From Bacillota bacterium (GTDB lineage Bacteria > Bacillota > Clostridia > Christensenellales > SZUA-584): DNA of 64,000 nt. Positions 42,582-52,390 of the stretch are shown piece after piece. The notes beneath the pieces are model-generated. The model had not been told where the DNA came from. It saw only the letters and a program-made list of their open reading frames with translations, and ran no database searches. The stretch is from assembly GCA_023436115.1 (NCBI GenBank), contig JAEZKQ010000030.1:1-64000 (forward strand). The letters run 5' to 3'. Position numbers and translations under genes: made by a program. Numbering within the stretch: position 1 is the stretch's first letter; the number at the start of each line of letters is the position of its first letter.

Positions 42582-45500
42582 ATGGATTTTACCCATCTTC
42601 ATCTTCATACCGAATACAGTTTGCTCGACGGTGCGGCGCGTATCGGCGATGTGATTTCACGCGCTTCGGAGCTTAATATGCAAAGCATCGCGATCACGGA
42701 CCACGGTGTACTGTATGGCGTTGTAGATTTTTACCGCAAAGCCAAGGAGACGGGTATTAAGCCGATTATCGGATGTGAAGTGTATGTGGCGCCGGGCAAG
42801 CTCAATGACAAGACGAAGGAGATGAAGGAATATTCGCATCTCGTGCTGCTTGCCAAAAACAATATCGGTTACCAGAACCTCATGCGTTTATCATCCATCG
42901 GCTATACGCAAGGTTTTTATCATAAGCCGCGCATTGACTACGATGTGCTCCGACAGCATAAGGAGGGGCTTATCTGTCTGTCGGCCTGCCTTGCGGGAGA
43001 TATTCCGCGCATGATCATGGCAGGCGATATACAAGGCGCAAAGAGCCTTGCGGTAAGACTTCGGGATATGTTTGCCGACGACTTTTATCTTGAGCTTCAG
43101 GATCATTTCTTGATCGAGCAAAAGCAGGTCAATGCCGCATTGGTCAGCATGGCGCGTGAGCTGTCCATACCGCTTGTCGCCACTAACGACGTGCATTACA
43201 CCAACCGCGAGGATGCTCAGGCGCAGGATGTACTGCTGTGCATTCAGACCCGCTCATTTGTGGACGATACCGACAGAATGCGCTTTAGCACAGACGAGTT
43301 TTATTTAAAGAGCGCGCAGGAGATGCATAAGCTGTTTGCCTATGTACCCGAGGCTATTTCCAATACGAAGCTGATTGCGGATCAGTGCGACGTAACAATC
43401 GATTTCTCAGCGCGGCATCTGCCTGTATTTTCAGTAGAAGATGGTAGTGATCACGATGCCTATTTGAGGAAAGTCTGTGAGCAAGGGCTGTATGAGCGCT
43501 ATGAGAACGTGACGGACGAGCTGAAAGAGCGTCTTTCGTATGAACTCGATATGATTAAAAAAATGGGCTTTACAGACTATTTTTTAATCGTGTGGGATTT
43601 TATTAAATATGCGCGCGACAACGATATTATGGTTGGCCCGGGACGCGGCAGCGCGGCGGGCAGCCTGGTCGCGTATGTGCTGCACATTACGGGTATAGAC
43701 CCGATAGAATATTCACTGTTCTTTGAACGGTTTTTAAATCCTGAACGAATCAGCATGCCGGATATTGATATCGATTTTTGCATCGAGCGACGGCAGGAAG
43801 TCATCGACTATGTGGTGCAAAAATATGGCGAAGATAAAGTGGCGCAGATCATTACGTTCGGTACGCTGGGCGCTAAGCAGGTGATACGCGACGTGGCACG
43901 TGCCATGAAGGTGCCGCTGGCTGACGCGGACAGGATCGCCAAAATGGTGCCGTTTGCGCTGAAAATGACAATCAAGCGCGCGATGCAGGAGAACCCGCGG
44001 CTTATGATGGAGTATCAGACAAAGCCCGAGATCAAAGAGCTGCTGGATACGGCGATGAAGCTGGAAGGTATTCCGCGCCACGCGTCTACGCACGCGGCGG
44101 GTGTGGTGATATCGCGCCAGCCTATCACGGAATACGTACCGCTTCAGATCAACCCGCGTGACGGTAGCGTCATTACGCAGTTTCCCATGGGGACGCTCGA
44201 AAGCTTAGGGCTGCTGAAGATGGACTTTTTGGGCCTTCGAAACTTAACGGTCATCCGCCACACGTTAGCGCTTATCGAAAAAACACGTGGTGTAAAGCTG
44301 GATTTAAGCAAGCTCAAATACGACGATAAAAATGTGTTTGATCTGATTGCCTCAGGCGATACAGACGGTATATTCCAGCTGGAAAGCGCGGGTATGCGTC
44401 AGCTGGCCGTTCAGCTCAAAGCCAAAAACTTAGGCGACATCATGGTGGTTATCGCGCTTTACCGTCCGGGGCCGATGGACAGCATACCGGATTATCTGGC
44501 CGCCAAGCGCGACCCCAAGAAAATCAAATACCTGCATCCGTCACTGAAACGGATACTTGAAGACACGTATGGCTGTATTGTGTATCAGGAGCAGGTCATG
44601 GAGATTGTGCGCGAGCTGGCCGGATATTCGCTGGGCCGCAGTGACCTTGTGCGCCGCGCAATGAGCAAAAAGAAGAAAGACGTAATGGAAAGAGAACGCC
44701 GCATTTTTGTTCACGGTGATGAGGAAAGCGGCGTGGAAGGCGCGGTTAAACGGGGCGTACCTGCACATATCGCTGAGAGCATATTTAATCAAATGATGGA
44801 CTTTGCCGAATATGCCTTTAATAAGTCACACGCCTGCGCTTATGCGGCAATTACGTACTACACGGCTTATCTTAAGTGCTATTACAAGGTGGAATATTTA
44901 ACCGCGCTGCTTAACAGCTTTATCGGTACGCCGGATAAAATTTCCGCCTACATACAATACTGTATCAGTAGCGGCATTCGCGTTCTGGGGCCGGATATCA
45001 ACAAATCGCAGTTTCTGTTTGTGCCGGAAAACGGGGGGATCCGATTTGGTTTTGCGGCCATACGTGATGTGGGTCGGGCTGCCGAGGATATCGTGACCGA
45101 ACGCGAAAACAGCCCTTATACGGGCTTCCGCGCATTCATTAATAGAACGGCTGGCATTATCAACCGCAAAATGCTGGAGGGCATGATATTTGCGGGCTGT
45201 TTCGATAGTCTGGGGCTCAAACGTTCTCAGCTCGCCGCCGTATGTGAAAGAGTTTTAAAGACAGCACAGGATGCCAAACGCAAGAATGTGGACGGTCAGA
45301 TGTCGCTTTTTGACGCGATGCCGTCTCACGATTCAGGAGATGCCGACGATTTTGATGATCTGCCTGAATACAGCAAGGAAAAACTGCTGGCTATCGAAAA
45401 AATGGCTACAGGGGTTTACCTTTCAGGTCATCCGCTCGATAAATATAAAAAGGTGCTTGAGGACCGGGATGTCAATATATTCAAGATACTCTCCGCAATG

Positions 45501-46022
45501 GAGGATGTGGACAGCGCGCGGTACTTCGAATCGCGCAACGTGGAGCTGATCGGTATACTCAGCGGTATACGCAAGCGGTCGACAAAGCTTAAAAAGATCA
45601 TGGCCAGTGCGCTGCTGGAAGACCTTTACGGCACGCTGGAGCTCGTCATATTCCCAAGTGTGTGTCAAAAGGTGGAACCTATGCTGGAGGAGGATGCCAT
45701 TGTCTGCGTCTCCGGCAAAGTGGATATACGGGAAGGAGAAGCACCGCAGCTGCTTGTGGACGATGTGCGGCCATTCATTATGACGGACGCAAAGTATATC
45801 GGGAAGAAGCTATACGTGAGAATTCCTAAGGATATGGGGGAAGACACGACAAGACTTAAGCAGATACTTAAGGCCTCTCCGGGTGAAAACAGCGTAACCG
45901 TGATGGTGGAAAAGACCGGTCTTAAGATGAAAACGGGAAATGGCCTTCGCGTGACGATCTGTGATACGCTGATGACCAGCTTAGAATCGGTATATGGCAA
46001 GGAAAATGTGATGCTCGGATGA
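42582..46022 (+). CDS. dnaE: DNA polymerase III alpha subunit DnaE
   Basis: ATG at 42582 with GGAGG eight bases upstream; the frame extends back to 42534 without one. A 1146-residue replicative C-family polymerase. Domain order: PHP (HLHTEYSLLDGA), palm with PDIDIDF carrying the catalytic aspartates, thumb and fingers, helix-hairpin-helix region, and a C-terminal OB fold. It lacks the exonuclease domain of PolC, so it is the DnaE-type enzyme; Firmicutes normally also have polC elsewhere. Confidence 0.97.
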   Translation: MDFTHLHLHTEYSLLDGAARIGDVISRASELNMQSIAITDHGVLYGVVDFYRKAKETGIKPIIGCEVYVAPGKLNDKTKEMKEYSHLVLLAKNNIGYQNLMRLSSIGYTQGFYHKPRIDYDVLRQHKEGLICLSACLAGDIPRMIMAGDIQGAKSLAVRLRDMFADDFYLELQDHFLIEQKQVNAALVSMARELSIPLVATNDVHYTNREDAQAQDVLLCIQTRSFVDDTDRMRFSTDEFYLKSAQEMHKLFAYVPEAISNTKLIADQCDVTIDFSARHLPVFSVEDGSDHDAYLRKVCEQGLYERYENVTDELKERLSYELDMIKKMGFTDYFLIVWDFIKYARDNDIMVGPGRGSAAGSLVAYVLHITGIDPIEYSLFFERFLNPERISMPDIDIDFCIERRQEVIDYVVQKYGEDKVAQIITFGTLGAKQVIRDVARAMKVPLADADRIAKMVPFALKMTIKRAMQENPRLMMEYQTKPEIKELLDTAMKLEGIPRHASTHAAGVVISRQPITEYVPLQINPRDGSVITQFPMGTLESLGLLKMDFLGLRNLTVIRHTLALIEKTRGVKLDLSKLKYDDKNVFDLIASGDTDGIFQLESAGMRQLAVQLKAKNLGDIMVVIALYRPGPMDSIPDYLAAKRDPKKIKYLHPSLKRILEDTYGCIVYQEQVMEIVRELAGYSLGRSDLVRRAMSKKKKDVMERERRIFVHGDEESGVEGAVKRGVPAHIAESIFNQMMDFAEYAFNKSHACAYAAITYYTAYLKCYYKVEYLTALLNSFIGTPDKISAYIQYCISSGIRVLGPDINKSQFLFVPENGGIRFGFAAIRDVGRAAEDIVTERENSPYTGFRAFINRTAGIINRKMLEGMIFAGCFDSLGLKRSQLAAVCERVLKTAQDAKRKNVDGQMSLFDAMPSHDSGDADDFDDLPEYSKEKLLAIEKMATGVYLSGHPLDKYKKVLEDRDVNIFKILSAMEDVDSARYFESRNVELIGILSGIRKRSTKLKKIMASALLEDLYGTLELVIFPSVCQKVEPMLEEDAIVCVSGKVDIREGEAPQLLVDDVRPFIMTDAKYIGKKLYVRIPKDMGEDTTRLKQILKASPGENSVTVMVEKTGLKMKTGNGLRVTICDTLMTSLESVYGKENVMLG

Positions 46023-46094
46023 ATTTAAGGCGTATGGATATTGAAGAGAAGCAAACATTATGGTAGTATATGACTAAATAAAGAGGTGAAACAG

Positions 46095-46334
46095 ATGGAA
46101 ACGGAAAACGGCTATAATCAGGATTATATCATTATCAAGGCGTTGGAGGACGGCGTCAATATCATTGGTATGACGCGCGGACGGGATACCAGGTTTCACC
46201 ATACGGAGAAGCTGGACAACGGAGAAGTGATGTTTGCCCAATTTACCGAAAACACATCGGCAATAAAAATCAGAGGCAAGGCACAGATCAATACAGCGTA
46301 CGGTACCGTATACTCCGGCAAGACGGAAACGTAA
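46095..46334 (+). CDS. mtrB: Tryptophan RNA-binding attenuation protein TRAP
   Basis: ATG at 46095 with GAGGTG seven bases upstream; GTG at 46086 overlaps that site. The 79-residue protein aligns along its length with Bacillus MtrB: IIIKALEDGVNIIGMTRGRDTRFHH, then EKLDNGEV, AQFTENTSAIKIRG and TAYGTV. The lysine of EKL and the K and R of IKIRG correspond to the RNA-binding residues, and the threonine-rich loops to the tryptophan pocket. TRAP forms an 11-mer ring that binds GAG/UAG repeats in trp leaders. No trp gene is in the window. Confidence 0.92.
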   Translation: METENGYNQDYIIIKALEDGVNIIGMTRGRDTRFHHTEKLDNGEVMFAQFTENTSAIKIRGKAQINTAYGTVYSGKTET

Positions 46335-46346
46335 GAAGGGGTTGTT

Positions 46347-46544
46347 ATGTGGATAGTGGTGGGTATGGCCAGCTCTCAGAAAACGGCTCACGCGATGCAA
46401 AAGTGTCTTGAAACGGAAGGGATACTCGTTAAGCTTCGCAATGTTTCTGCAAAAACAAAAAGCAGCTCTGATACATATGAGATACTCGTGCTCCAGTCCG
46501 AGTCTGATTCGGCCCGCGAGATACTAATGGAAAAGGGATTTTAA
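46347..46544 (+). CDS. Conserved small protein, function unknown
   Basis: A 65-residue protein 12 bases after mtrB, with GAAGGGG before the ATG. Its pattern (VVGMASSQKTAHAMQKCLETEGILVKLR, then YEILVLQSESDSAREIL) suggests one beta-alpha-beta-beta-alpha unit like DUF2007-type domains. I do not recognise a defined family. Spacing suggests co-transcription with mtrB and the thioesterase gene. Confidence 0.7.
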   Translation: MWIVVGMASSQKTAHAMQKCLETEGILVKLRNVSAKTKSSSDTYEILVLQSESDSAREILMEKGF

Positions 46545-46569
46545 CGTTTAATTTTGGGGAGGGCGATCC

Positions 46570-46983
46570 ATGAAAACGGTGGAATGCAAGATCCGTGTGA
46601 GGTACAGTGAAGTCGGGCGGCAAGGCCTTGCTCATCATGCTAACTATCTGAACTGGTTTGATATCGGTTTGGAGGAGATTATCAAGCAGTGCGGTATGAG
46701 CTATAAGGAAATTGAGGATCTGGGATATTTTCTTGCGCCCATATCGGATGAGTGCCGCTATTTTCACCCAGCCAGTTATAACGACACTTTGACTGTGAGG
46801 GTGACTGTGGCAGATTTGAGCTCTGTCAAGGTCAAGTTTTCCTACGAAATCATCAGTGAAAAGGATGCCAAGCTCATTGCCACGGGTGTAACCGACCATG
46901 TCTTTGTGGATAAAAACTTCAAGCCCTATTCATTAAAACGTGTCGTACCAAGGCTATACTCCATGCTTGAAGAGATGAAATAG
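46570..46983 (+). CDS. Acyl-CoA thioesterase, YbgC/FadM hot-dog family
   Basis: A 137-residue single hot-dog domain. The motif YSEVGRQGLAHHANYLNWFD aligns with the family active-site segment, where the usual catalytic aspartate (DTDA...) reads S-E; the HANY core is intact. Such enzymes hydrolyse acyl-CoA or aromatic CoA esters. It follows the small 65-residue gene by 25 bases with ribosome site GGGGAGG, and the set ends at a terminator. Confidence 0.88.
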   Translation: MKTVECKIRVRYSEVGRQGLAHHANYLNWFDIGLEEIIKQCGMSYKEIEDLGYFLAPISDECRYFHPASYNDTLTVRVTVADLSSVKVKFSYEIISEKDAKLIATGVTDHVFVDKNFKPYSLKRVVPRLYSMLEEMK

Positions 46984-47012
46984 ACACCAGAGCACCGGAT
47001 TGATATGATTAA

Positions 47013-47047
47013 AAACGACCCATCATGCATGATTGGGTTGTTTTTTA
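47013..47047 (+). terminator. Terminator after the thioesterase gene
   Basis: Imperfect stem around CGACCCA (47016-47022) and TGGGTTG (47034-47040) with the self-complementary CATGCATG in the loop, then seven T residues. Confidence 0.75.
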
Positions 47048-47197
47048 ATGAGGATAATCCGCAAAAAGTAAAAATAATCGTTATTTTTTTATCAATTCTT
47101 ATTCATACTCGTTTCAAATTGATAAATGCGTCAATATATATAGTAACATATAAAATAAATATTGCACGAGGAAAAGGCATCAAGATGGGAGAAAAAC

Positions 47198-49339
47198 ATG
47201 AAATGGTTTCGTAATTTAAATATATCAGCAAAGATTTTGCTGTTTTTTTTAGTTATATTGCTTTTGTTGGGAAGCGTGTGCATGTTTGGAATGCTGACAT
47301 GGTCGTCGTCTAATGCTCAAAACAAACTCCTGTTTGATACATATGGTAATGCGCAAGGATATTTGGGACAGATACTTGCGCAGTATCAGCAGCAAAGAGC
47401 TCTGCTCAGAGATATGGTGCTGATGAACGATACACAAAATGCTTCGTATATAGCAGACTTGGTGAAAGCTTCCGACGAGATAATGATGAATAATATATCG
47501 CTCTTTAAGAAAGCCTGCATCGATTCGGAGAGTATGGCTCTGTATGACGATCTGGAAGAAAATATTGAAGCATTTAGAATTGTGCGCAACGAACTGACGG
47601 ATGCGGCTGTTGCGGGAGATTTTGGCGAGGTGATGCAGTGGCTTCAGGCTGACAGCAAAGCGCACAATACATCGATACAAACAAATGAACCATCTGCTGA
47701 TACTGTCAGCACCGCCACCGGGGGGGGAGCAGAAACTGGGTCTGCCGATGCTGTGAGTACGGCAACCGTTTCGTCCGGCACCACAACGGCTATCAATAAT
47801 GCGCTCACTTTTATGGTGGAGCATGCGAACGAATTGATCAGCAGCCAAACCCAAAGCGTACATCAGACCATCATCTATGTGCTGATTGGCGTTGCGGTGT
47901 GCTTTGCTATTGCTGCGGGGTTTGGACTCGTCGTCTCACGTTCCATTTCCAAACCGCTCAAAACAATATCAGAAGCGGCAATGCAGCTGGCGGTCGGGAA
48001 TACCGCTATCAAGGGTATTGATTATGCGGCCAAGGATGAGGTCGGACGCATGATGGCATCGTTTCGGACGATGCTTGCGGCTATCCGCGCCATGATTAAA
48101 GATGTGGAAATGCTCTCGCAGTCTGCGGTTGAAGGCAGACTTTCGATTCGTGCTGACGAAAACAAGCATCATGGTGATTACAAAATCATTATCCAAGGCA
48201 TTAACGAGACGCTCAATGCTGTGGTAGAGCCAATTTATGAAGCAAAAGCCGTGCTCAATGAACTGTCGTCGGGCAATCTCACTGCGGTGATGCAGGGCAG
48301 CTACAAGGGTGATTACGCAATTATCAAGGATGCGCTTAACGACACGATCAATACACTTCATGGATATATACTGGAAATATCCCATGTGCTCAGTGAGCTG
48401 GCCCAAGGCAATCTGCTTTGCGCCATAGACACGGAATACCGAGGCGATTTTGTTGCGCTTAAAGATTCTATAAACGGTATAACGGATTCTCTGAACGCGG
48501 TTATGTCCGAAATCAGCAAGGCTGCTGGTCATGTGGCTTTGGGAACACAGCAGGTGTCGGAGGGAAGTCAGGATATATCAGACGGCGCAATCAGACAGAC
48601 GGGCGCTATTGAGCAACTGACAGCGACGATGTCTATTATCGCCAAGCAGACACGGCTAAACGCGAATAACGCTAACGAAGCGTTTAAGCTTTCGGCCGCA
48701 GCGCGTGACGATGCACAATCGGGCAGTGAAAAAATGTATGAAATGCAAAAGGCCATGACTGACATCAATGCGTCTTCCGCAAGCATATCAAAAATCATCA
48801 AGGTGATCGATGATATCGCTTTCCAGACGAATATATTGGCCTTGAACGCAGCGGTGGAGGCAGCCCGCGCGGGTATACACGGCAAGGGCTTTGCCGTTGT
48901 GGCCGAAGAGGTAAGAAATCTGGCAGCCAAAAGTGCGAGCGCAGCAAAAGAAACTGCGACCTTGATAGAAGAATCTGCAAAGAAAACAGACGCCGGTACA
49001 AAAATTGCTGACTCGGCATTGAAGGCCTTTGAGGACATCGTCATAGATGTGGAAAGAACCGCAAAACTGGTGGAGGAGATTGCAGCCGCATCGAGCCAGC
49101 AGTCAACATCCATCGATCAGGTGAGTGAGGGAATCAACCAAATGTCTGATACTGTGCAAACCAATTCGGCGTTTTCTCAAGAAACGGCTGCCGCTGCTCA
49201 GGAGCTTTCAGGCCAGGCAGAAATATTGCATCACATGGTGGCGCGGTTTAAGATCAAAGAACAGGCAAGCCTGCTGCCAGGGCAAACGACGGAAAAAGAA
49301 GAATTATTCATAATGCAGGAAGACGACATGAAGTATTAA
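47198..49339 (+). CDS. Methyl-accepting chemotaxis protein
   Basis: ATG at 47198 with GGGAG seven bases upstream. The 713-residue receptor has a membrane helix at about residues 10-32, a four-helix-bundle-like sensor with a Ser/Thr/Ala-rich insert (two DAVSTAT/DTVSTAT repeats near residues 170-195), a second helix at about 232-255, and HAMP plus two further HAMP-like segments (LSSGNLTAVMQG and LAQGNLLCAIDT). The signalling hairpin tip reads LNAAVEAARAGIHGKGFAVVAEEVR. No CheR-binding pentapeptide is at the end. The ligand is unknown; no che or flagellar genes are adjacent. Confidence 0.93.
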   Translation: MKWFRNLNISAKILLFFLVILLLLGSVCMFGMLTWSSSNAQNKLLFDTYGNAQGYLGQILAQYQQQRALLRDMVLMNDTQNASYIADLVKASDEIMMNNISLFKKACIDSESMALYDDLEENIEAFRIVRNELTDAAVAGDFGEVMQWLQADSKAHNTSIQTNEPSADTVSTATGGGAETGSADAVSTATVSSGTTTAINNALTFMVEHANELISSQTQSVHQTIIYVLIGVAVCFAIAAGFGLVVSRSISKPLKTISEAAMQLAVGNTAIKGIDYAAKDEVGRMMASFRTMLAAIRAMIKDVEMLSQSAVEGRLSIRADENKHHGDYKIIIQGINETLNAVVEPIYEAKAVLNELSSGNLTAVMQGSYKGDYAIIKDALNDTINTLHGYILEISHVLSELAQGNLLCAIDTEYRGDFVALKDSINGITDSLNAVMSEISKAAGHVALGTQQVSEGSQDISDGAIRQTGAIEQLTATMSIIAKQTRLNANNANEAFKLSAAARDDAQSGSEKMYEMQKAMTDINASSASISKIIKVIDDIAFQTNILALNAAVEAARAGIHGKGFAVVAEEVRNLAAKSASAAKETATLIEESAKKTDAGTKIADSALKAFEDIVIDVERTAKLVEEIAAASSQQSTSIDQVSEGINQMSDTVQTNSAFSQETAAAAQELSGQAEILHHMVARFKIKEQASLLPGQTTEKEELFIMQEDDMKY

Positions 49340-49462
49340 TCATATCCGATTTACAAAGATGCAGATGCTTCATTAATCGCTAAGGATATGAAGTGGTCTT
49401 GAAAGAATGATTATCCGTTGGCACAGATCTTCAAATAGATTTGTTCTGACGGATATTTTTTA

Positions 49463-49491
49463 TTGACATCACGAGTCTATTTGGGTAGACT
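49463..49491 (+). promoter_or_regulatory. Promoter of the blaI-M56 operon
   Basis: TTGACA (49463-49468), 17-base spacer, TAGACT (49486-49491). The -10 box is also one arm of the putative operator. Confidence 0.75.
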
Positions 49492-49516
49492 AAAATCAAG
49501 TCGATAGCAATAGACT
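49474..49516 (+). promoter_or_regulatory. Putative BlaI-type operator
   Basis: AGTCTA (49474-49479) and TAGACT (49486-49491) form an inverted repeat across the spacer and -10 box. A third TAGACT stands at 49511-49516, close to the predicted transcription start. Placement fits repression by the encoded BlaI-family protein. Confidence 0.6.
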
Positions 49517-49533
49517 GATGATGGGAGGTCATC

Positions 49534-49899
49534 ATGGAAAGGAACTTAAAGCTCTACGATGCCGAATACCGCATGGTAATCATCGTTTGGAACAATGAGC
49601 CTCTGCACTCGCGAAAGCTTACAGAGCTTTGTGCGGCTGAGCTGGGATGGAAGCGCAGCACCACCTACACTGTGCTGAAAAAGCTCTGTGATAGGGGCAT
49701 ATTAAAAAACGACGGTGCCATCGTATCCTCGCTTGTGACGCAATCAGAGGTTCAGCGTTATGAAGCTGATGCGGTGATGAAAAAGAGCTTTAGCGGTTCT
49801 CTGCCTCAGTTTATAACAGCATTTCTGGGTGACAAAAAGTTGTCCGAAGAGGAAGTACAGGAGATAAAGCGCCTCATCGACAGACATAGAGAGGAGTAA
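49534..49899 (+). CDS. blaI: BlaI/MecI family transcriptional repressor
   Basis: A 121-residue winged-helix protein: ELGWKRSTTYTVLKKLCDRGIL is the recognition region (as two blocks), and the C-terminal half is the dimerisation and cleavage domain. BlaI-type repressors are cut or inactivated after the partner M56 receptor senses a signal. Its stop is two bases before that receptor gene. Confidence 0.93.
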   Translation: MERNLKLYDAEYRMVIIVWNNEPLHSRKLTELCAAELGWKRSTTYTVLKKLCDRGILKNDGAIVSSLVTQSEVQRYEADAVMKKSFSGSLPQFITAFLGDKKLSEEEVQEIKRLIDRHREE

Positions 49900-49901
49900 A
49901 T

Positions 49902-52277
49902 ATGCTGCTGACTATTTTCGTTACAGTCCTCAACATGAGCGTTACCGCCACTTATGCGGCGTTTTTCATTTTCATTTTGCGCCTGCTGCTAAAAAAAGCG
50001 CCCAAGGGCATCTCTTATGCGCTGTGGTCGGTGGTGTTGCTGCGGGCCATATGCCCCGTTTCATTCTCATCGGTGATCAGCCTGTTTGGTCGTATAGGTG
50101 TCACGACGAACACAGTTTCAGACATCGGCACGATGCACTATATTCCTGAAAATATCGGCATGAGTGCTCAGCCCGCTTCAACTGCTGGAATTCCAAATAT
50201 CACCAATGCTTCAAACGTCAACCTCCCGGCCTCTGCTCAAGTGATAAATACCGATCCGGTACAGATCATCATAACCACGGCCATGATCATCTGGCTCGTT
50301 GGCGCTGCGGCAATGTTAGCATACAGCATCATTTCTTATATCATGCTTAAGCGCAGAATATCAGCTGCTATTCATCTCGACAGATACGTTTATGAGAGCG
50401 ACCGAATCCGTACTGCATTCGTGTGCGGCTTTTTTAAACCGCGAATTTATCTGCCTGTGGGGATTTATGAAGACAGCAGGAATTTTGTACTGGCCCATGA
50501 GCGTATTCACATACGGCGGCGCGATTATCTTATAAAACCGTTTGCGTTTCTGGCTCTGTCACTGCACTGGTTCAATCCGTTTATGTGGGCGGCTTATTTC
50601 CTCATGGCAAAAGATATGGAAATGAGCTGTGATGAACGTGCCCTCAAATCCATCGGTTCCGATGAAAAAGAGAATTACTGCAATGCCTTGCTGACGCTTT
50701 CAGCCGAACGGCGAATCATCGCCGGAAGCCCGCTGGCATTCGGAGAGAACAGTACGAAAACGCGCGTTAAAAATGTGCTCAATTACAAGAAACCGGCCTT
50801 TTGGATGGTTTTGATAGCCGTCGTCGCCGGAATTGCTGTGGGCATTTGCCTGCTCGCCAATCCATATGAAAAGCTCAGCATTGATATTGATGAGATAGAA
50901 TCAGTGATAGCGTGGAACGATGAGGCGGGGATAAGGCGCGAGCTTCCGGCGGAGGATTTTATTAATATATGCGCGCTTGTATCGTCAGCGAAAAACGTCC
51001 GGGAGAATCCTGAATTCGCAGGGACAACGCCTGCTTACGGGTTGAGTGTGACAACGAAGGAAGGCAAAGGAATTTCGATAAATGAGTCGCTTGGAGACGT
51101 TGAAGTGCAAAGAGACGGCAGAAGCTGGTTTATCGACGATACGGATCTAGAAAGCTTTATTCATGATGTGTGTGCGGTGGATGCCGAAGTGCGGGATGAA
51201 TTGTCTGACGAAACAACATCCGATGTTGCCGCAGACATTCCCGACGGCTTTATTGTCAACGAGGTGGGCGCGACCGATGCGGAGGTAGCAGCCATATTCA
51301 TTGACGTTAAAAACAGCTTTTATGATGGCTACAATGTTGACTATGCTGCCCTGCAGGGCATTCGCTTATACATATATGCGAGACAGGACTGGCATGACGG
51401 TGCGCTTTTGCTCGCGGGTTTATCCCCTATGGGAGAACAGGCTCCCGAGTTGTATTACATTAACGATGAAGGTATGGTCATGCGCACAAACGGTTCGGAT
51501 ATTTGGAGCATCAACTATACCCATTATGCGGGTGAAACCATCGTATTTGGGGAGTCGTTCGCGTCGGATAACGGGCCGCTGGCCACGGATGAAGTGATGG
51601 CAGAGTTCTGGAGCGGAGAATCCGTCACCGTGCCGATGGAGTATACCCCAAACAGTAAAGATGATGTCACACGGGGATATATCTGCGTTGCGCCTTCCGT
51701 CACATGGCTCAAATCGCTAAAAATATTGAAAGACGGGAAAGTAGTGATGGACGATGTGAGCGGCGCGTTTTTCTATGATCCGAACGAACCGTGGTACGGC
51801 GAGGCAGAGAGTATTCGCAACCGCACGTGCTATGTGGGGACATCTGACGTAAACAGCGCTGTTTATGCGAACATGGTTGATTTCTTTGGCGGATATCCAT
51901 CAATCACGGTCGAAACAGGAGACCTGTCTGAGCCATTTTTCTCAAGTGAGCTGACATATTGGCCGGATTGCCCGGCCCATGAGAGCATATCTCCCGATAT
52001 CTGGCACAGCAACAACGCCTTGCATGGAAGTGTTACTGCTTTAGCGCGAAGTCGTATTTCGGCAGAGGTGACGGCTGTCACCGATAACGCAGAAGATCAT
52101 ATTAAGGCTGATGACCTTGACGTATCCAAGATATATTGGGTTGATCTATCTGTCAAAGACGATAAAAAGTGCATAACCGAAGGCGAGCTTGTTTGTCCTG
52201 ATAAGAAGGGTGACTATGTGCTTATACTGTCTACCGACTATGGAATCTTTTCAAAAAGAATAGCAGTTGTCAGCTAA
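49902..52277 (+). CDS. BlaR1-type M56 peptidase receptor
   Basis: A 791-residue membrane protein. The N-terminal part has about four helices and a cytoplasmic zinc protease with H199-E-R-I-H203 and downstream MSCDERAL. A further helix at about residues 295-315 leads to about 470 extracellular residues. That outer part lacks the SxxK, SxN and KTG motifs of penicillin-sensing BlaR1, so the signal is probably not a beta-lactam bound covalently. It contains acidic stretches and a region with DGxV-like strands that I cannot name. It forms a two-gene operon with blaI. Confidence 0.85.
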   Translation: MLLTIFVTVLNMSVTATYAAFFIFILRLLLKKAPKGISYALWSVVLLRAICPVSFSSVISLFGRIGVTTNTVSDIGTMHYIPENIGMSAQPASTAGIPNITNASNVNLPASAQVINTDPVQIIITTAMIIWLVGAAAMLAYSIISYIMLKRRISAAIHLDRYVYESDRIRTAFVCGFFKPRIYLPVGIYEDSRNFVLAHERIHIRRRDYLIKPFAFLALSLHWFNPFMWAAYFLMAKDMEMSCDERALKSIGSDEKENYCNALLTLSAERRIIAGSPLAFGENSTKTRVKNVLNYKKPAFWMVLIAVVAGIAVGICLLANPYEKLSIDIDEIESVIAWNDEAGIRRELPAEDFINICALVSSAKNVRENPEFAGTTPAYGLSVTTKEGKGISINESLGDVEVQRDGRSWFIDDTDLESFIHDVCAVDAEVRDELSDETTSDVAADIPDGFIVNEVGATDAEVAAIFIDVKNSFYDGYNVDYAALQGIRLYIYARQDWHDGALLLAGLSPMGEQAPELYYINDEGMVMRTNGSDIWSINYTHYAGETIVFGESFASDNGPLATDEVMAEFWSGESVTVPMEYTPNSKDDVTRGYICVAPSVTWLKSLKILKDGKVVMDDVSGAFFYDPNEPWYGEAESIRNRTCYVGTSDVNSAVYANMVDFFGGYPSITVETGDLSEPFFSSELTYWPDCPAHESISPDIWHSNNALHGSVTALARSRISAEVTAVTDNAEDHIKADDLDVSKIYWVDLSVKDDKKCITEGELVCPDKKGDYVLILSTDYGIFSKRIAVVS

Positions 52278-52390
52278 AAGAATGGGGGAAGTGTGGCGCG
52301 TCAACTGCTTGTAAAAATGAATATTCCCCGGACAAGCCGGGGGATGTGATAAAACTCTGTGAAGCTGTGAGTTTGATTAAAAGCTCATCA

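Noticed and set aside
47005..47214. 69-codon frame between the thioesterase and chemoreceptor genes
   Set aside because: It reads through a terminator and ends inside the chemoreceptor start; no ribosome site.
52326..52343. CCCCGG/CCGGGGG hairpin between the M56 gene and the flavodoxin gene
   Set aside because: It lacks a T-run on either strand, so a terminator call is not supported.
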